Below, piece by piece: positions 1 through 10,122 of a stretch of DNA of 33,016 nucleotides; position 1 is the first letter of the stretch, and each line of letters opens with the position of its first letter. The notes beneath the pieces are model-generated. The model had not been told where the DNA came from. It did no database searches and saw only the letters and a list, made by a program, of their open reading frames with translations. Source of the stretch: a virus; the IMG/VR virus record IMGVR_UViG_3300044732_000869, positions 1 through 33,016 of that record, one strand, 5' to 3'. Made by a program: the position numbers and the translations under genes.

Positions 1-3000
1 TATGACAATGTAAACAATGTAAAAATACAAGACATAGATTTCGTCGATGCAGCTAGAGGAAAAATTCTTAATATAGCTGAGCAAGAAATAAAATACAAAA
101 CTCCATATGATCCTGCAGTGTATTCAATAGGAACTGCTGAAGTAGTAGTAGATTCCACAATAAACTGGTTAGAAAAAAATGTAGGAAAATTATGGTGGAA
201 TACTAGCACTGCAAAATTTCAATATGCAGAACAAAAAGATTCTGCTTACAAAACAGGAAATTGGAATCAACAGGCAGTGGGTTCGAGCATAGATGTGTAT
301 GAGTGGGTCGAAACTGTGTTATTGCCTAACGAATGGGCAGCATTGGCAGACACTAATGCAGGACTAGCTCAAGGAGTTAGCGGACAACCATTATATCCCA
401 ACAATGATGTTTACAGTGTGAAATTTTTCTTTAGCCCAACCACTGGACTTGTCTCAGAAACATTATATTATTATTGGGTACGTAGCAAAGCTGTGACACC
501 ATCTAATATGCCAGATCGAACAAAATCAGCTGCTGATGTGGCCGGATTAATTGCAAATCCAGCAGGATCAAATCTAGCTTTTGTTGCATTGATAGAATCT
601 AACAAATTCCTCACATATAATTTTAAAACAATCATGCAGTCTGATACAGCGTTGTTGAATCTACAAATTAGCAACAGCTTAGAATCTCAAAGACCAATTC
701 ACAACGAATATCAACTACTTACAGAAGGCGTGGCTGATAATTTACCATCTTTAAAATTAGAAAACAAATGGATTGACAGTCTTATTGGTTCAGATATAGC
801 AGGAAATAAAATTCCTGATATCGATCTTCCAGCTAAACAAAAATATGGTATACAATATAGACCTCGACAGACTATGTTTGTTGATAGGTTGCTGGCATTG
901 CAAATCGTTATAGAATATATCAATGATATATTATTAAATGAAACTTTTGCAGAAACCATAGAATATACTAATTTAAATAAAGTTGATACAGCTCCTAGTG
1001 ATAAGTTGAATCTTTATGACATTGCAGTAGACACTGAAATAGAGTTACAGACAGTAGGAACAACTAATACCAAACGTGCTGTATTGCGTGGTAATTTGAT
1101 CAACGGTGAATTAGACACAATAGATATAATAGATCCGGGATACGGATATAAGCCTAAAGAATTATTTGATCAAGAACAGCCCGGAATCTATATTGGCCCT
1201 CCGGTGATTATTACCGGAGATGGTTTGAATGCCACAGCAGTGTGTCACATTGACGGTCAAGGCAGAGTAATAGCTGTGGTGGTCACCAATCGCGGTAAAA
1301 ATTACGGTGTCATCAAAGTTGATGTTAGATATTTTTCTGTTTTAGTAAACAATGATGCAACTTTAAATAATTTCTGGAGTATATATTCTTGGGACGATCT
1401 ACGTAAGACGTATTTCCGTAGTAGGTCACAGGCTTACGACACCACCAAGTATTGGAATAAAGTGGATTGGTTTAGATCCGGATATAATGATACTCAACGT
1501 GTTGTTAAAGAGTATTCTAACATTTATGAAGTTGTAGATAGCCTTGTGACGATTGGTGACATAATCAAAGTCAAAGAATATGCTGCCGGCGGCTGGGCGA
1601 AATTCCAAAAAACTCAAGAAATAGGTCAAACGTTTTTAGACAAGTATCTATTGGTCGGTAGACAAAACGGTACAATACAATTTGATTCTATACTATATAA
1701 CACCAGTGCAGTTGGAGTAGGATTCGATAATACACAGGCGTTTGATACCACAACCTATGACATTGAAAATTCACAAGAACTTAGAAATATTTTTGCAGCA
1801 GTAAAAGAAAATATTTTTGTAGGTGATTACGCAGTAGAATGGAACAAATTATTTTTTGCTTCAATAAGACATGTATTCAGCGAACAACAGTATGTAGATT
1901 GGGTGTTTAAAACCAGTTTCCTAAATGCCACGCATAACATTGGCACATTAGCAAGCCCACCGAATTACAAAAATGATAATTTATCAAGTTATCAAGATTA
2001 CATCAACGAAGTTAAACCATTTAGAACCACAGTTAGAGAGTATATCAGCCGTTATGATCAACCAGAATCATACGCATCGGCAGCGATCGATTTTGATTTG
2101 CCACCGTCGTATTCAATCTTTGACGGTCGTGCCAATCCTGTTAATGCATCATCACTAGAAATATCACAGTATCCATGGAAATGGTGGGCAGATAATAAAG
2201 GCTATGCAGTCACCGCTATAGAGGTATATCAGCAGGGCACAGAATATTTAACTCCGCCTAGAGTTTTGATAGAAGGAGACGGCACCGGCGCTACTGCTAG
2301 AGCATTTATCTCGAATGGTAAAGTGGCAGGCATACAAATGTTAACTCAAGGTTCAGGATATATCAAAGCTCCGACAGTGACATTGGTAGGAGGAAATTCA
2401 TCTACTGCTGTACAGGCCAAAGCCACTGCAATCATAGGAAATTCTCAAGTTCGTATGTTTGATGTTGCTTTGAAATTTGATAGACTTTCAGCTAACGGCA
2501 TCTATGAAAATTTTTCGCAGACACAGACATTTATTGCCGGTGGCAGCAGTGCTGTATTCTTTTTAAATTATGCACCGACTAATGATAAAACTCGAATCAA
2601 GGTAACTAGAAAAATATTTGCCACGCAAAAAACACAAGTTGTGTTAGCTAGTGACTATCAGGTATCTCTGTATTATCAAGCCACCGGTGGTTATAATTTG
2701 CTTCGTGGAAAACTGATATTTAATACTGCTCCGACTATAAATGATGAAATTATAGTGACTTATGACAAGAACATTTTGTTATTGGATGCTGTAAATAGAA
2801 TAGAAAAGTCCTATAACCCAAAAACAGGAATGGCAGGCAAAGAAATAAATCAACTCATGACTGGTATTGATTTTGGCGGAGTGAGAATACAAGGCACGAC
2901 ATTTGATGTCACCGGTGGTTGGGATGCCTTGCCTTGGTTCACCGACAGTTGGGATTCAGTAGAGATCAGCTCAGATTATTATCACGTAGCGGACGGAAGC

Positions 3001-5478
3001 ACCGGATCAGTGACGTTACCATATATACCAGCAGCTGGACAGCAAATCAACATATATATCAAACGTAAAAACACAAACATCACTGTGCGTATAGATGATG
3101 AAAATTACTCATCGGCACAAGATTCAAGCACAGGTGTTAATCCTGCAGCAGAAATGCCAACGTTTGTAGGTGATGGCGTAAATGCTGTAGTATTAATAGG
3201 CCCGTATATCAGCACTCAAGATGGTGATATCCTTATTTTCCGTCCTACAGACAGTGATGGATCTGTAGTAATTACAGATGATAATATACTTGATACCAAA
3301 CTCAGCGGTGGCTCGTTGTCAGCTATAAGTTCTGCTTACGCCACAGCTACAGGCAAAACTGCAGAAGAGATATCTATCTTGGGCGGAACATTCATTGACA
3401 AAGATAACGTTCCGGCACCTGAAGAAAACATACCAGGACAAGTAATAGACAGTGTTTCGATAAAAGTATATAACAACAAAACATCCGGAGCAGCTGCGTT
3501 ACAATCAAAGATTACTATTTCCAATGGTCAAGACACTGCGTTTGCTATAGGTCAGACAGTTTTAGAAAACTCCTCAGTATTTGTTTATGTTGATAACACT
3601 GCAAAAGCGTTGAATCAACACTACACCATAGACCGTTCAGCTGCAACTGTGAATTTTATTTCAGCCCCAGCAATAGGCGAACTAGTGGAAATATTAAGCA
3701 TAGGAATTGGCGGCCTCGGCATATTAGATTATCAAAGTTACATAGCAGATGGCACTACTGGATTATTTCTTACCAATGCAGACTATGATGCTACTAGTGG
3801 TGTATTTGTTACACTAAATGGATCTCGAGTTGATGTAGGCTTCCGCAACAGCACAGATATCATAGATGCTGTAGGAAAAACTTTAGTTGAATTTGCAATA
3901 AAACCTCAGCTTGGCGATGTAATTAAAATAGCATGTCTAGCAGCATCGTCGGATGTGGATTCATTAGGACTGTCCCTAGTAAATGTAAATACTCAGACAT
4001 TTTATTACGAAGGTAGCACACGCAGTTTTGATCTCGATGGATTTAGTGAATTAGCCAGAGGATCGTCTCTAAGTTCTGCGATTGTGGAAGTCAACGGGCA
4101 ATTACTTAGAGGTCCAGACACTAACTACGTAATATATGACGGCACTAATAATCAGTTCATACTTGGAGTAGATCCGTTTGAATCAGGAGGCAGCATATTA
4201 CCTTCTAATCTAAAAGTTTACATTAATGATGATCCCAGCACGTTTGTGATTGATTACACATTCAACGGTCCTACCAAGGAATTGATCATCAAACCAGAAA
4301 AGCTATCACTGGGCGATAAAATCAAAATTGAAAACGATTTAAATGCACAGTATTTTATACAAGGAAATAATGTAATTATTGACAGTGAATTTGATTTTGG
4401 ATTTCCTGGAGATTCTACAATATCCGATTCAACATATCCTGCAATCAATGTTACTTGGTTTGGTGAATATCCTTCTATGGATATTATTCAAGATGAAATC
4501 AAAGGCGGCAAAGTGAATTATCAATTGGCTAGATCTCCTATATCGGCCAGTTATGTATGGGTATACTTAAACGGCATCAGACTTCAACAAGAAAAAGATT
4601 ACTTTGTGAGCCTGCCAAGAGCAGTGGTGTACCTCAATGTCACGACCACACTTGACGATGATATCAAAATAATTACTTTTGGAAATGATATTTTTAAATT
4701 GCCCTCAGCTTACGAAATCCATAAAGACATGTTAAATGTATATCACTTTAACAGATTTTCAAAAGCATCATGCAAATTAACAAAACCTTTGAGATATTTT
4801 GATACGACCATAGAAGTATCAGATGCTAGTTTGTTAGGGCATCCGATTATGTCTAGAAATTTACCAGGAACTATATTCATTGAGGGCGAACGCATTGAAT
4901 ATATGTTGAAGACAGGAAATGTGTTGAGCCAGCTGCGTAGAGGAGTGCAAGGAACATCGATCGCAGAAACATATGCTATAAACACTGTGGTTGCTGATGT
5001 AGGGTATAGTGAAACGATTCCTTACAATGAAACACAACAGCGGATTGATTTTACCAGCGACGGTAGCACATTACTGATTGGGCCATTGGATTTTACTCCT
5101 GTAAAAGGCTCACGAAGCGGTCTCTGGTATAGAAAATCTATTCCGCTAACTTATGGACCGTGCGACCAACTTGAAGTTTTTGCAGCAGGCCGTAGATTAA
5201 AAAAAGATCCACAGGATGTATACACCGAAATTAATGGAGCGGCAAGTCCTGAGGCAGATCAAACACAAGAAGCTGAGTTTAGTGTGGACGGTGTTTCACA
5301 GCAAATTAGATTAACCGCTGCGTTACCTGCTGGAACTAGGGTTACCGTACTTAAACGACTAGGACAAACTTGGTATACGAGGGGCAATACTACAGCAGCA
5401 GATGGTGTGAGTCTAATAGACAGTTTGACGCCGGTGGCTAGATTCATTGTGGAAAAGACCACTGACATCCCTGAATAA
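1..5478 (+). CDS. giant virion structural protein, 5' end missing (baseplate/tail-fibre type)
   Basis: The frame is open to the first base, so the start lies outside the window; about 1825 residues are visible, ending in TAA at 5476-5478. A GTG at 118 is only an internal codon. No signal peptide or membrane segment is seen. Two beta-rich stretches carry Gly-rich repeats common in phage structural proteins: around residues 378-440 (GYGYKP, GDGLNATA) and 743-800 (GDGTGATA, QGSGY, APTVTL). The second half alternates short beta-type blocks rich in Thr, Ser, Asp and Gly. A G-K-L-W-W-N motif near residue 61 resembles the Trp motif in the N-terminal modules of the downstream fibres. Size, composition and position directly before the fibre genes fit the very large baseplate or fibre-linked proteins of T4-like aquatic phages. 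That it is a virion protein is a strong inference; the exact structural role is not established. Confidence 0.75.
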   Translation, partial: YDNVNNVKIQDIDFVDAARGKILNIAEQEIKYKTPYDPAVYSIGTAEVVVDSTINWLEKNVGKLWWNTSTAKFQYAEQKDSAYKTGNWNQQAVGSSIDVYEWVETVLLPNEWAALADTNAGLAQGVSGQPLYPNNDVYSVKFFFSPTTGLVSETLYYYWVRSKAVTPSNMPDRTKSAADVAGLIANPAGSNLAFVALIESNKFLTYNFKTIMQSDTALLNLQISNSLESQRPIHNEYQLLTEGVADNLPSLKLENKWIDSLIGSDIAGNKIPDIDLPAKQKYGIQYRPRQTMFVDRLLALQIVIEYINDILLNETFAETIEYTNLNKVDTAPSDKLNLYDIAVDTEIELQTVGTTNTKRAVLRGNLINGELDTIDIIDPGYGYKPKELFDQEQPGIYIGPPVIITGDGLNATAVCHIDGQGRVIAVVVTNRGKNYGVIKVDVRYFSVLVNNDATLNNFWSIYSWDDLRKTYFRSRSQAYDTTKYWNKVDWFRSGYNDTQRVVKEYSNIYEVVDSLVTIGDIIKVKEYAAGGWAKFQKTQEIGQTFLDKYLLVGRQNGTIQFDSILYNTSAVGVGFDNTQAFDTTTYDIENSQELRNIFAAVKENIFVGDYAVEWNKLFFASIRHVFSEQQYVDWVFKTSFLNATHNIGTLASPPNYKNDNLSSYQDYINEVKPFRTTVREYISRYDQPESYASAAIDFDLPPSYSIFDGRANPVNASSLEISQYPWKWWADNKGYAVTAIEVYQQGTEYLTPPRVLIEGDGTGATARAFISNGKVAGIQMLTQGSGYIKAPTVTLVGGNSSTAVQAKATAIIGNSQVRMFDVALKFDRLSANGIYENFSQTQTFIAGGSSAVFFLNYAPTNDKTRIKVTRKIFATQKTQVVLASDYQVSLYYQATGGYNLLRGKLIFNTAPTINDEIIVTYDKNILLLDAVNRIEKSYNPKTGMAGKEINQLMTGIDFGGVRIQGTTFDVTGGWDALPWFTDSWDSVEISSDYYHVADGSTGSVTLPYIPAAGQQINIYIKRKNTNITVRIDDENYSSAQDSSTGVNPAAEMPTFVGDGVNAVVLIGPYISTQDGDILIFRPTDSDGSVVITDDNILDTKLSGGSLSAISSAYATATGKTAEEISILGGTFIDKDNVPAPEENIPGQVIDSVSIKVYNNKTSGAAALQSKITISNGQDTAFAIGQTVLENSSVFVYVDNTAKALNQHYTIDRSAATVNFISAPAIGELVEILSIGIGGLGILDYQSYIADGTTGLFLTNADYDATSGVFVTLNGSRVDVGFRNSTDIIDAVGKTLVEFAIKPQLGDVIKIACLAASSDVDSLGLSLVNVNTQTFYYEGSTRSFDLDGFSELARGSSLSSAIVEVNGQLLRGPDTNYVIYDGTNNQFILGVDPFESGGSILPSNLKVYINDDPSTFVIDYTFNGPTKELIIKPEKLSLGDKIKIENDLNAQYFIQGNNVIIDSEFDFGFPGDSTISDSTYPAINVTWFGEYPSMDIIQDEIKGGKVNYQLARSPISASYVWVYLNGIRLQQEKDYFVSLPRAVVYLNVTTTLDDDIKIITFGNDIFKLPSAYEIHKDMLNVYHFNRFSKASCKLTKPLRYFDTTIEVSDASLLGHPIMSRNLPGTIFIEGERIEYMLKTGNVLSQLRRGVQGTSIAETYAINTVVADVGYSETIPYNETQQRIDFTSDGSTLLIGPLDFTPVKGSRSGLWYRKSIPLTYGPCDQLEVFAAGRRLKKDPQDVYTEINGAASPEADQTQEAEFSVDGVSQQIRLTAALPAGTRVTVLKRLGQTWYTRGNTTAADGVSLIDSLTPVARFIVEKTTDIPE

Positions 5479-5481
5479 ATA
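5474..5481 (+). promoter_or_regulatory. possible T4-type late promoter (AATAAATA)
   Basis: The octamer AATAAATA matches 7 of 8 positions of the T4 late consensus TATAAATA. It overlaps the stop codon of the giant structural gene and lies 25 bases before the preferred ATG of the next gene, the usual geometry for such promoters. One mismatch in AT-rich DNA makes a chance match possible. Confidence 0.35.
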
Positions 5482-5506
5482 CATGATGGAACAAAAAGAG
5501 ATAAAA

Positions 5507-6157
5507 ATGCCTAAAAATCAAGATCAATCAGCTCAAAATACACAATCTCGACCCAACGAAACGGGCGGATTTAATTTTGAAGGTCATATCAAGATTCACG
5601 ATCCTGAGACCAAAGAAATTTTTGTAGACAAACGCAATGCTATTCACTATGAAAATATGAGTGTGGCCATGGTCAACAGTCTTAGTAATCAAGGATACGG
5701 TACAGTATATCAGATGATTTTTGGTACAGGCGGAACCACAGTCGATCCTACAGGTCTTATCACTTATCTTACACCCAATACTGTTGGTGTTAATTCTAGC
5801 CTCTATAATCAAACCTACCAAAAAGTAGTGGATCAAAATGCTATTGAAAACCAAGATCCTGTAAGAAATAAAATGGAAATTAGACATATCAGCGGAGCGA
5901 CTTATAGTGATATTGTGATCAGCTGCTTGTTAGATTATGGAGAACCATTAGAACAAGAAGCATTTGACAACAGTGTTGACATGAATGGTGAATTTGTGTT
6001 TGATGAATTAGGATTAAAAAGCATCGGCCAAAACGGTGCTGAGGGAAAACTATTAACACATGTGGTGTTTCACCCTGTGCAGAAAAGTCTTAACAGACTG
6101 TTACAGATTGACTACACTATCCGTGTGCAGAGTTTAACCGGATTCACTGAGATATAA
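5507..6157 (+). CDS. conserved phage structural-type protein, 216 aa
   Basis: The preferred start is ATG 5507 (MPKNQDQ) because AAAGAG at 5495-5500 sits six bases upstream. The open frame reaches back through ATG 5483 to a TTG at 5447, which would overlap the previous gene. The first 30 residues are polar and look disordered (Gln, Asn, Ser). Then comes a compact region beginning GHIKIHDPETKEIFVDKRN and a C-terminal beta-type part ending in HPVQKSLNRLLQIDYTIRV. No enzymatic motif or membrane segment is visible. It lies between the giant virion gene and the first fibre gene, two bases before the latter, so a minor virion or baseplate-linked role is likely. I recognise the type as common in aquatic T4-like phages but cannot give a precise name. 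Confidence 0.7.
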   Translation: MPKNQDQSAQNTQSRPNETGGFNFEGHIKIHDPETKEIFVDKRNAIHYENMSVAMVNSLSNQGYGTVYQMIFGTGGTTVDPTGLITYLTPNTVGVNSSLYNQTYQKVVDQNAIENQDPVRNKMEIRHISGATYSDIVISCLLDYGEPLEQEAFDNSVDMNGEFVFDELGLKSIGQNGAEGKLLTHVVFHPVQKSLNRLLQIDYTIRVQSLTGFTEI

Positions 6158-6159
6158 TC

Positions 6160-8277
6160 ATGCCATACATAGTTAATTTTACAGATAAAGAAAACAAAAG
6201 TCCTATCACGGTGTTTGATAATACTTCTAGTACAGACACTAGTCTCAAATTTCCAGGTCGTAATGTTACCGGCTACGGTCAGATTATCGCAGAGAATTTT
6301 TTATCACTGCTAGAAAATTTTGCATCTACTAGTCAACCAGTTAACCCTGTAGAAGGACAGCTTTGGTATGATAGTACAAGTGGAACACAAACCCTAAAAA
6401 TATGGGATAATACTGCATGGAAAGCAGCATCCGGAATACAAAAAGGAGTTAGTCAACCTTCAGTAGAAACTAGTAAAGTAGGAGAATTATGGGTAGACAC
6501 TACCAATCAACAACTACGGATATTCACAGGCACACGATGGATATTAGTTGGGCCGGTTGAGAGTTCAGTTGGTGGCTTGAGATATGGACCGGTTATAGAA
6601 AAAATATCAGATTCTGATAACTTAGATAGATTTATTTTAACATTTTATATTGCAGATATTCCTGTAATTATTTTTTCCAAAGACAGTTTTACACCGAAGA
6701 CTTTGATCACTGGATTTGCTCTGATAAAATCAGGCATCAACATCAGTGCTCCTGCAACGTCAGGTGAAATTGCAAATTTTGTAGGGGGATTTTTACCTGT
6801 GCTAAATGGCACAGCAAGAAATGCTCAAGCATTGTTAGTAGGGGGAGTAGAAAAAGCTGCGGGAACATTCCTTAGATCAGATACCATCAACACCACTAAT
6901 TTTGAAATAAAGATCAAAAACAATAACGGTATCTCTATAGGTGCTGATGAGACATTCAAGTTATCAGCTACAACAACATCTAGTAATATCTATAACTCTG
7001 CTGCAGGCAGTTCTATAGATCTACAGACAAATCGCAACGGTATTCCAGCAACGGTTTTAAGAATTGTTGACAACAAAGTTGGTATAAATCAAAGCAATCC
7101 ACTAGAAGCGTTAGACATTCAAGGCAATGCAAAAATCACAGGTTCTTTTTTTACTACCAGTAGCTTAGCCAGCACCAATTTAAATAACGGCAGTATTGTT
7201 ACTCAAGGTGGAATTGCAGTTGCAAAAAACATAATTGTCGGCGACGGCATCGATGTTACCGGTCCACTGCAAACTGCGTTTATATTACCAAAAATTACAA
7301 ACACATATGATATAGGCACTGCAACAAGACGCTTCAATAATATACGTGCCAAAACAATCATCGCAGATACTATACAAGGAGTGCTTGACGGAAACATCAG
7401 TGGCAATGCTAACACTGCGACATCTCTCAGCACAATTACTAGTTTTCAATTAGCAGGTGATGTGATTTCACCGGCTGTGCAATTTGACGGGCAAGTAGGC
7501 AGTTCTACTAAAATTCTTAATGCCACACTCACAGCAAATATTATTGCAGGTAAAGAAACTCCGGTGCCTAATCGTGGCAAAAAAGGCGATTTTATTTTAA
7601 CCTACAGACCTAGTGAAAGCACTCTAGCTAGTTCTGGTCTTCTTAAACAAACCAGAGAAGTGTTTCTTGGTGATCTAGCAGTGCCGATAGGAGCTATTCT
7701 GCCGTATGCAGGTATTACTGCTCCTGATGGTTACTTGTTTTGTGACGGTTCAGAAATTGAAAGGGTAAAGTTTACAGATCTGTTTGATGTGATCGGCAAT
7801 GTATATAATGGAGCCACACCATTACTAGGAGTAAACACATTTAGATTACCTGATCTTAGAGGTAGATTTGCACTTGGTAAGGATAATATGGATAATGCTG
7901 GCACCGTGCCGACTATTGCAGGTCCTTATGTAGATGCTGGCGGCGGCGTTGCAGGCCGAGTTCCGGATGTGCAGGCCACAATACTTGGGGGGTCAGCAGG
8001 ACAAAGTTCTGTAGCGTTGACATTGCCGAACCTACCAGAACACAGTCATACACTGTCAACTCCCACTCAAGACTATTCTGCAGTTGCACTTACAACAACA
8101 CTCGATCCGTTAGCCACTTCCGGACCTGGCCCAACAGCCCCAGGTCAGGCACAATATCTCAAAGACAGCGGCGGAGTAAAAAAAGCCGTGGGAGTAACAC
8201 TAGCAACACCAGTAGGTTTAATGAATCCTTTCTTGGCAATGAATTATATTATAAGATCTGGACCACCAGCTTTCTAA
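6160..8277 (+). CDS. tail fibre protein with C-terminal tail-collar domain
   Basis: A 705-residue fibre, first of four paralogues. Residues 1-130 form the shared N-terminal module: MPYIVNFTDKE, then GYGQIIAENFLSLLENFA, then two Trp motifs (GQLWYDS and GELWVDT), each followed by a short aromatic strand. The middle is low-complexity beta structure rich in Thr, Asn, Ser and Ala (for example GNISGNANTATSL), as expected for a trimeric shaft. The C-terminal part matches the phage tail-collar domain: PIGAILPYAG from 509, FCDGS near 527, RLPDLRGRF at 562-570, PEHSHTL around 628 and NPFLAMNYIIRSG near the end. Such domains sit at the receptor-binding end of fibres. It starts two bases after the previous stop, with GAGA in front. 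Fibre identity is well supported; the receptor is unknown. Confidence 0.88.
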   Translation: MPYIVNFTDKENKSPITVFDNTSSTDTSLKFPGRNVTGYGQIIAENFLSLLENFASTSQPVNPVEGQLWYDSTSGTQTLKIWDNTAWKAASGIQKGVSQPSVETSKVGELWVDTTNQQLRIFTGTRWILVGPVESSVGGLRYGPVIEKISDSDNLDRFILTFYIADIPVIIFSKDSFTPKTLITGFALIKSGINISAPATSGEIANFVGGFLPVLNGTARNAQALLVGGVEKAAGTFLRSDTINTTNFEIKIKNNNGISIGADETFKLSATTTSSNIYNSAAGSSIDLQTNRNGIPATVLRIVDNKVGINQSNPLEALDIQGNAKITGSFFTTSSLASTNLNNGSIVTQGGIAVAKNIIVGDGIDVTGPLQTAFILPKITNTYDIGTATRRFNNIRAKTIIADTIQGVLDGNISGNANTATSLSTITSFQLAGDVISPAVQFDGQVGSSTKILNATLTANIIAGKETPVPNRGKKGDFILTYRPSESTLASSGLLKQTREVFLGDLAVPIGAILPYAGITAPDGYLFCDGSEIERVKFTDLFDVIGNVYNGATPLLGVNTFRLPDLRGRFALGKDNMDNAGTVPTIAGPYVDAGGGVAGRVPDVQATILGGSAGQSSVALTLPNLPEHSHTLSTPTQDYSAVALTTTLDPLATSGPGPTAPGQAQYLKDSGGVKKAVGVTLATPVGLMNPFLAMNYIIRSGPPAF

Positions 8278-8288
8278 CAGAGTAAAAC

Positions 8289-10103
8289 ATGGCATATCAA
8301 ATAAACAAAACTGACGGCACAATTGTAGCAACTGTAGCAGACGGCCAGATCGACGATCTTTCCACTGATATCACTCTTATAGGAAAGAATTTCAGCGGTT
8401 TCGGCGAAGCATTTAACGAGAATCTTATTAAATTGCTAGAGCATTTTTCTAGTAATACAGCCCCCATACACCCCATTAAAGGTCAAATATGGTTTGACGC
8501 TAGCCAGTCAAAATTAAAAGTTTACAACGGTATTACTTTTGTTCCGGTAAGTTCGGCTACGGTATCGAGCTCCCAACCAAGCACACTGGCCACCGGTGAC
8601 CTTTGGTATGACGATATCGGAAAACAACTATACTTTTTTGATGGGGTTACAGCGGTGTTACTTGCACCGGCGTATAGTAGTGTGCAAGGTCTTAGCGGAC
8701 TGAGAGTAGATACTATTTTAGATACACTAAATCAAACTAGGGTAGTAACTAGTCTTTATAATAATGGTGTGTTACTGGGAATTTTTTCCAAAGACAGTTT
8801 TACACCCAAAGTAGGAATCATAGGATTTAATGGCAATATAGAACCTGGTTTCAATGCAGGCACATTATCTAATTTTAAAATACGTGCGACTTGTATAAAC
8901 AGCGATAGTTTAGGCGGAGCTCCGGCAACCACCTATGTTAGAACTGACACTTCTAATAGCATAAATGGGCAACTGCAGATTACTAGTGATTTAGGTATCA
9001 CAGTAGGTTCAGCAGGCCAGGCAAATCTATTTGTTAGTGCAGGAGATGTATTGATAAGCAATGCTGCAACTGATAGGAATATTCAGTTGAGTGTTCGAAA
9101 GGGTATTACACAAGAAGCAGCTATCACGATTAATGCAGCAACAAGAAACATCGATCTATATTCTGGATTTACCAACAGCACAGTGGTCGCCGGCGGCGAT
9201 CTAATAGTCAATGGTAATCTCACAGTCGAAGGAACGACTACAACTATTAATACCACAACAGTGGCGATAGAAGACAAAAATATTGTTATAGCTAATGTGG
9301 TTAGTCCTACAAACATCACGGCCGATGGTGCAGGTATCACAATCAAAGCGTCTACAGATAAAACTATAACTTACAACAACAGTAGTAATTGGCTTGATAT
9401 ATCCGAGACACTGAATTTAGCCGCAGGACGAGCAGTATATATTGGCGGAACTAAGGTAATAGATGGCAACAGTCTGGGTTCGGCTATTACAAGTATTCCA
9501 GGAGTTAGTTCCTTTGGTACACAGACTGTAGTTAACATAGGTCCGGGTGCTCCTGCAGTCACTCAGATGAGACTGGAAAATCACAGAATCAGCACGGTGA
9601 GTACGAATTTTGATATTGAGTTAGAACCAGACGGCTCAGGAAATGTTGCATTGATCGGGTCTCCAAGAATCACCGGCATGCAAGATCCTGTGGCAGCTCA
9701 AGATGCTGCCACCAAAGAGTATACAGATAACAGGGTGGAATCAAGACCTGTGATTTTTACTATTGATTTATCCGATGGCAAATCTAATACATATATTATT
9801 ACAAACATATTGAATAATCTTGCTCCTGTGAGCGAGTATAGAGCATTCACATATGCTAGAATTTTATGTAATTTGATAAGCAATAACGCTCAATCTTTAA
9901 GTATAAATTCATTGCCACCGTCAATTTCCACAGCAGCATTTTTAACCAATCTTGGTGGAGCCAGCAGCCAAGCAATCACAAACATTAGTTTCCCCACAGC
10001 AACTATAGCTGCGGCAAGTGTCTCGGTAACAAGAATTATCAAAGTATTTCGAATAATCGGAGGAGTGTGGACATGGCAGTCGGATCTACCACTACCTCCA
10101 TAA
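8289..10103 (+). CDS. tail fibre protein, second paralogue
   Basis: A 604-residue protein sharing the N-terminal module of the preceding fibre: MAYQINKTDGTIV, then GFGEAFNENLIKLLEHF, GQIWFDAS and GDLWYDD. The shaft contains the segment GDLIVNGNLTVEGTTTTINT followed by VAIEDKNIVIAN and GAGITIKAS, a block I recognise from fibres of marine T4-like phages. Near the C-terminus is ATKEYTDNRVES, a variant of the KEYVDS motif common in tail fibres, and the last 100 residues form an apparently distinct tip ending IGGVWTWQSDLPLPP. It lacks both the collar domain of the first paralogue and the YADLAE module of the next two. The ribosome binding site is weak (AGAG about six bases before ATG). Probably a separate fibre or a fibre segment; its order in the virion is unknown. 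Confidence 0.83.
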   Translation: MAYQINKTDGTIVATVADGQIDDLSTDITLIGKNFSGFGEAFNENLIKLLEHFSSNTAPIHPIKGQIWFDASQSKLKVYNGITFVPVSSATVSSSQPSTLATGDLWYDDIGKQLYFFDGVTAVLLAPAYSSVQGLSGLRVDTILDTLNQTRVVTSLYNNGVLLGIFSKDSFTPKVGIIGFNGNIEPGFNAGTLSNFKIRATCINSDSLGGAPATTYVRTDTSNSINGQLQITSDLGITVGSAGQANLFVSAGDVLISNAATDRNIQLSVRKGITQEAAITINAATRNIDLYSGFTNSTVVAGGDLIVNGNLTVEGTTTTINTTTVAIEDKNIVIANVVSPTNITADGAGITIKASTDKTITYNNSSNWLDISETLNLAAGRAVYIGGTKVIDGNSLGSAITSIPGVSSFGTQTVVNIGPGAPAVTQMRLENHRISTVSTNFDIELEPDGSGNVALIGSPRITGMQDPVAAQDAATKEYTDNRVESRPVIFTIDLSDGKSNTYIITNILNNLAPVSEYRAFTYARILCNLISNNAQSLSINSLPPSISTAAFLTNLGGASSQAITNISFPTATIAAASVSVTRIIKVFRIIGGVWTWQSDLPLPP

Positions 10104-10122
10104 TGAATCAGGAGCGGCATAA

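Noticed and set aside
118-120. GTG as start of the giant structural gene
   Set aside because: The frame is open from base 1 and no ribosome binding site precedes this codon.
5528-5887. 119-codon antisense frame opposite the 216-aa structural gene
   Set aside because: No ribosome binding site or neighbouring - strand genes; antisense shadow.
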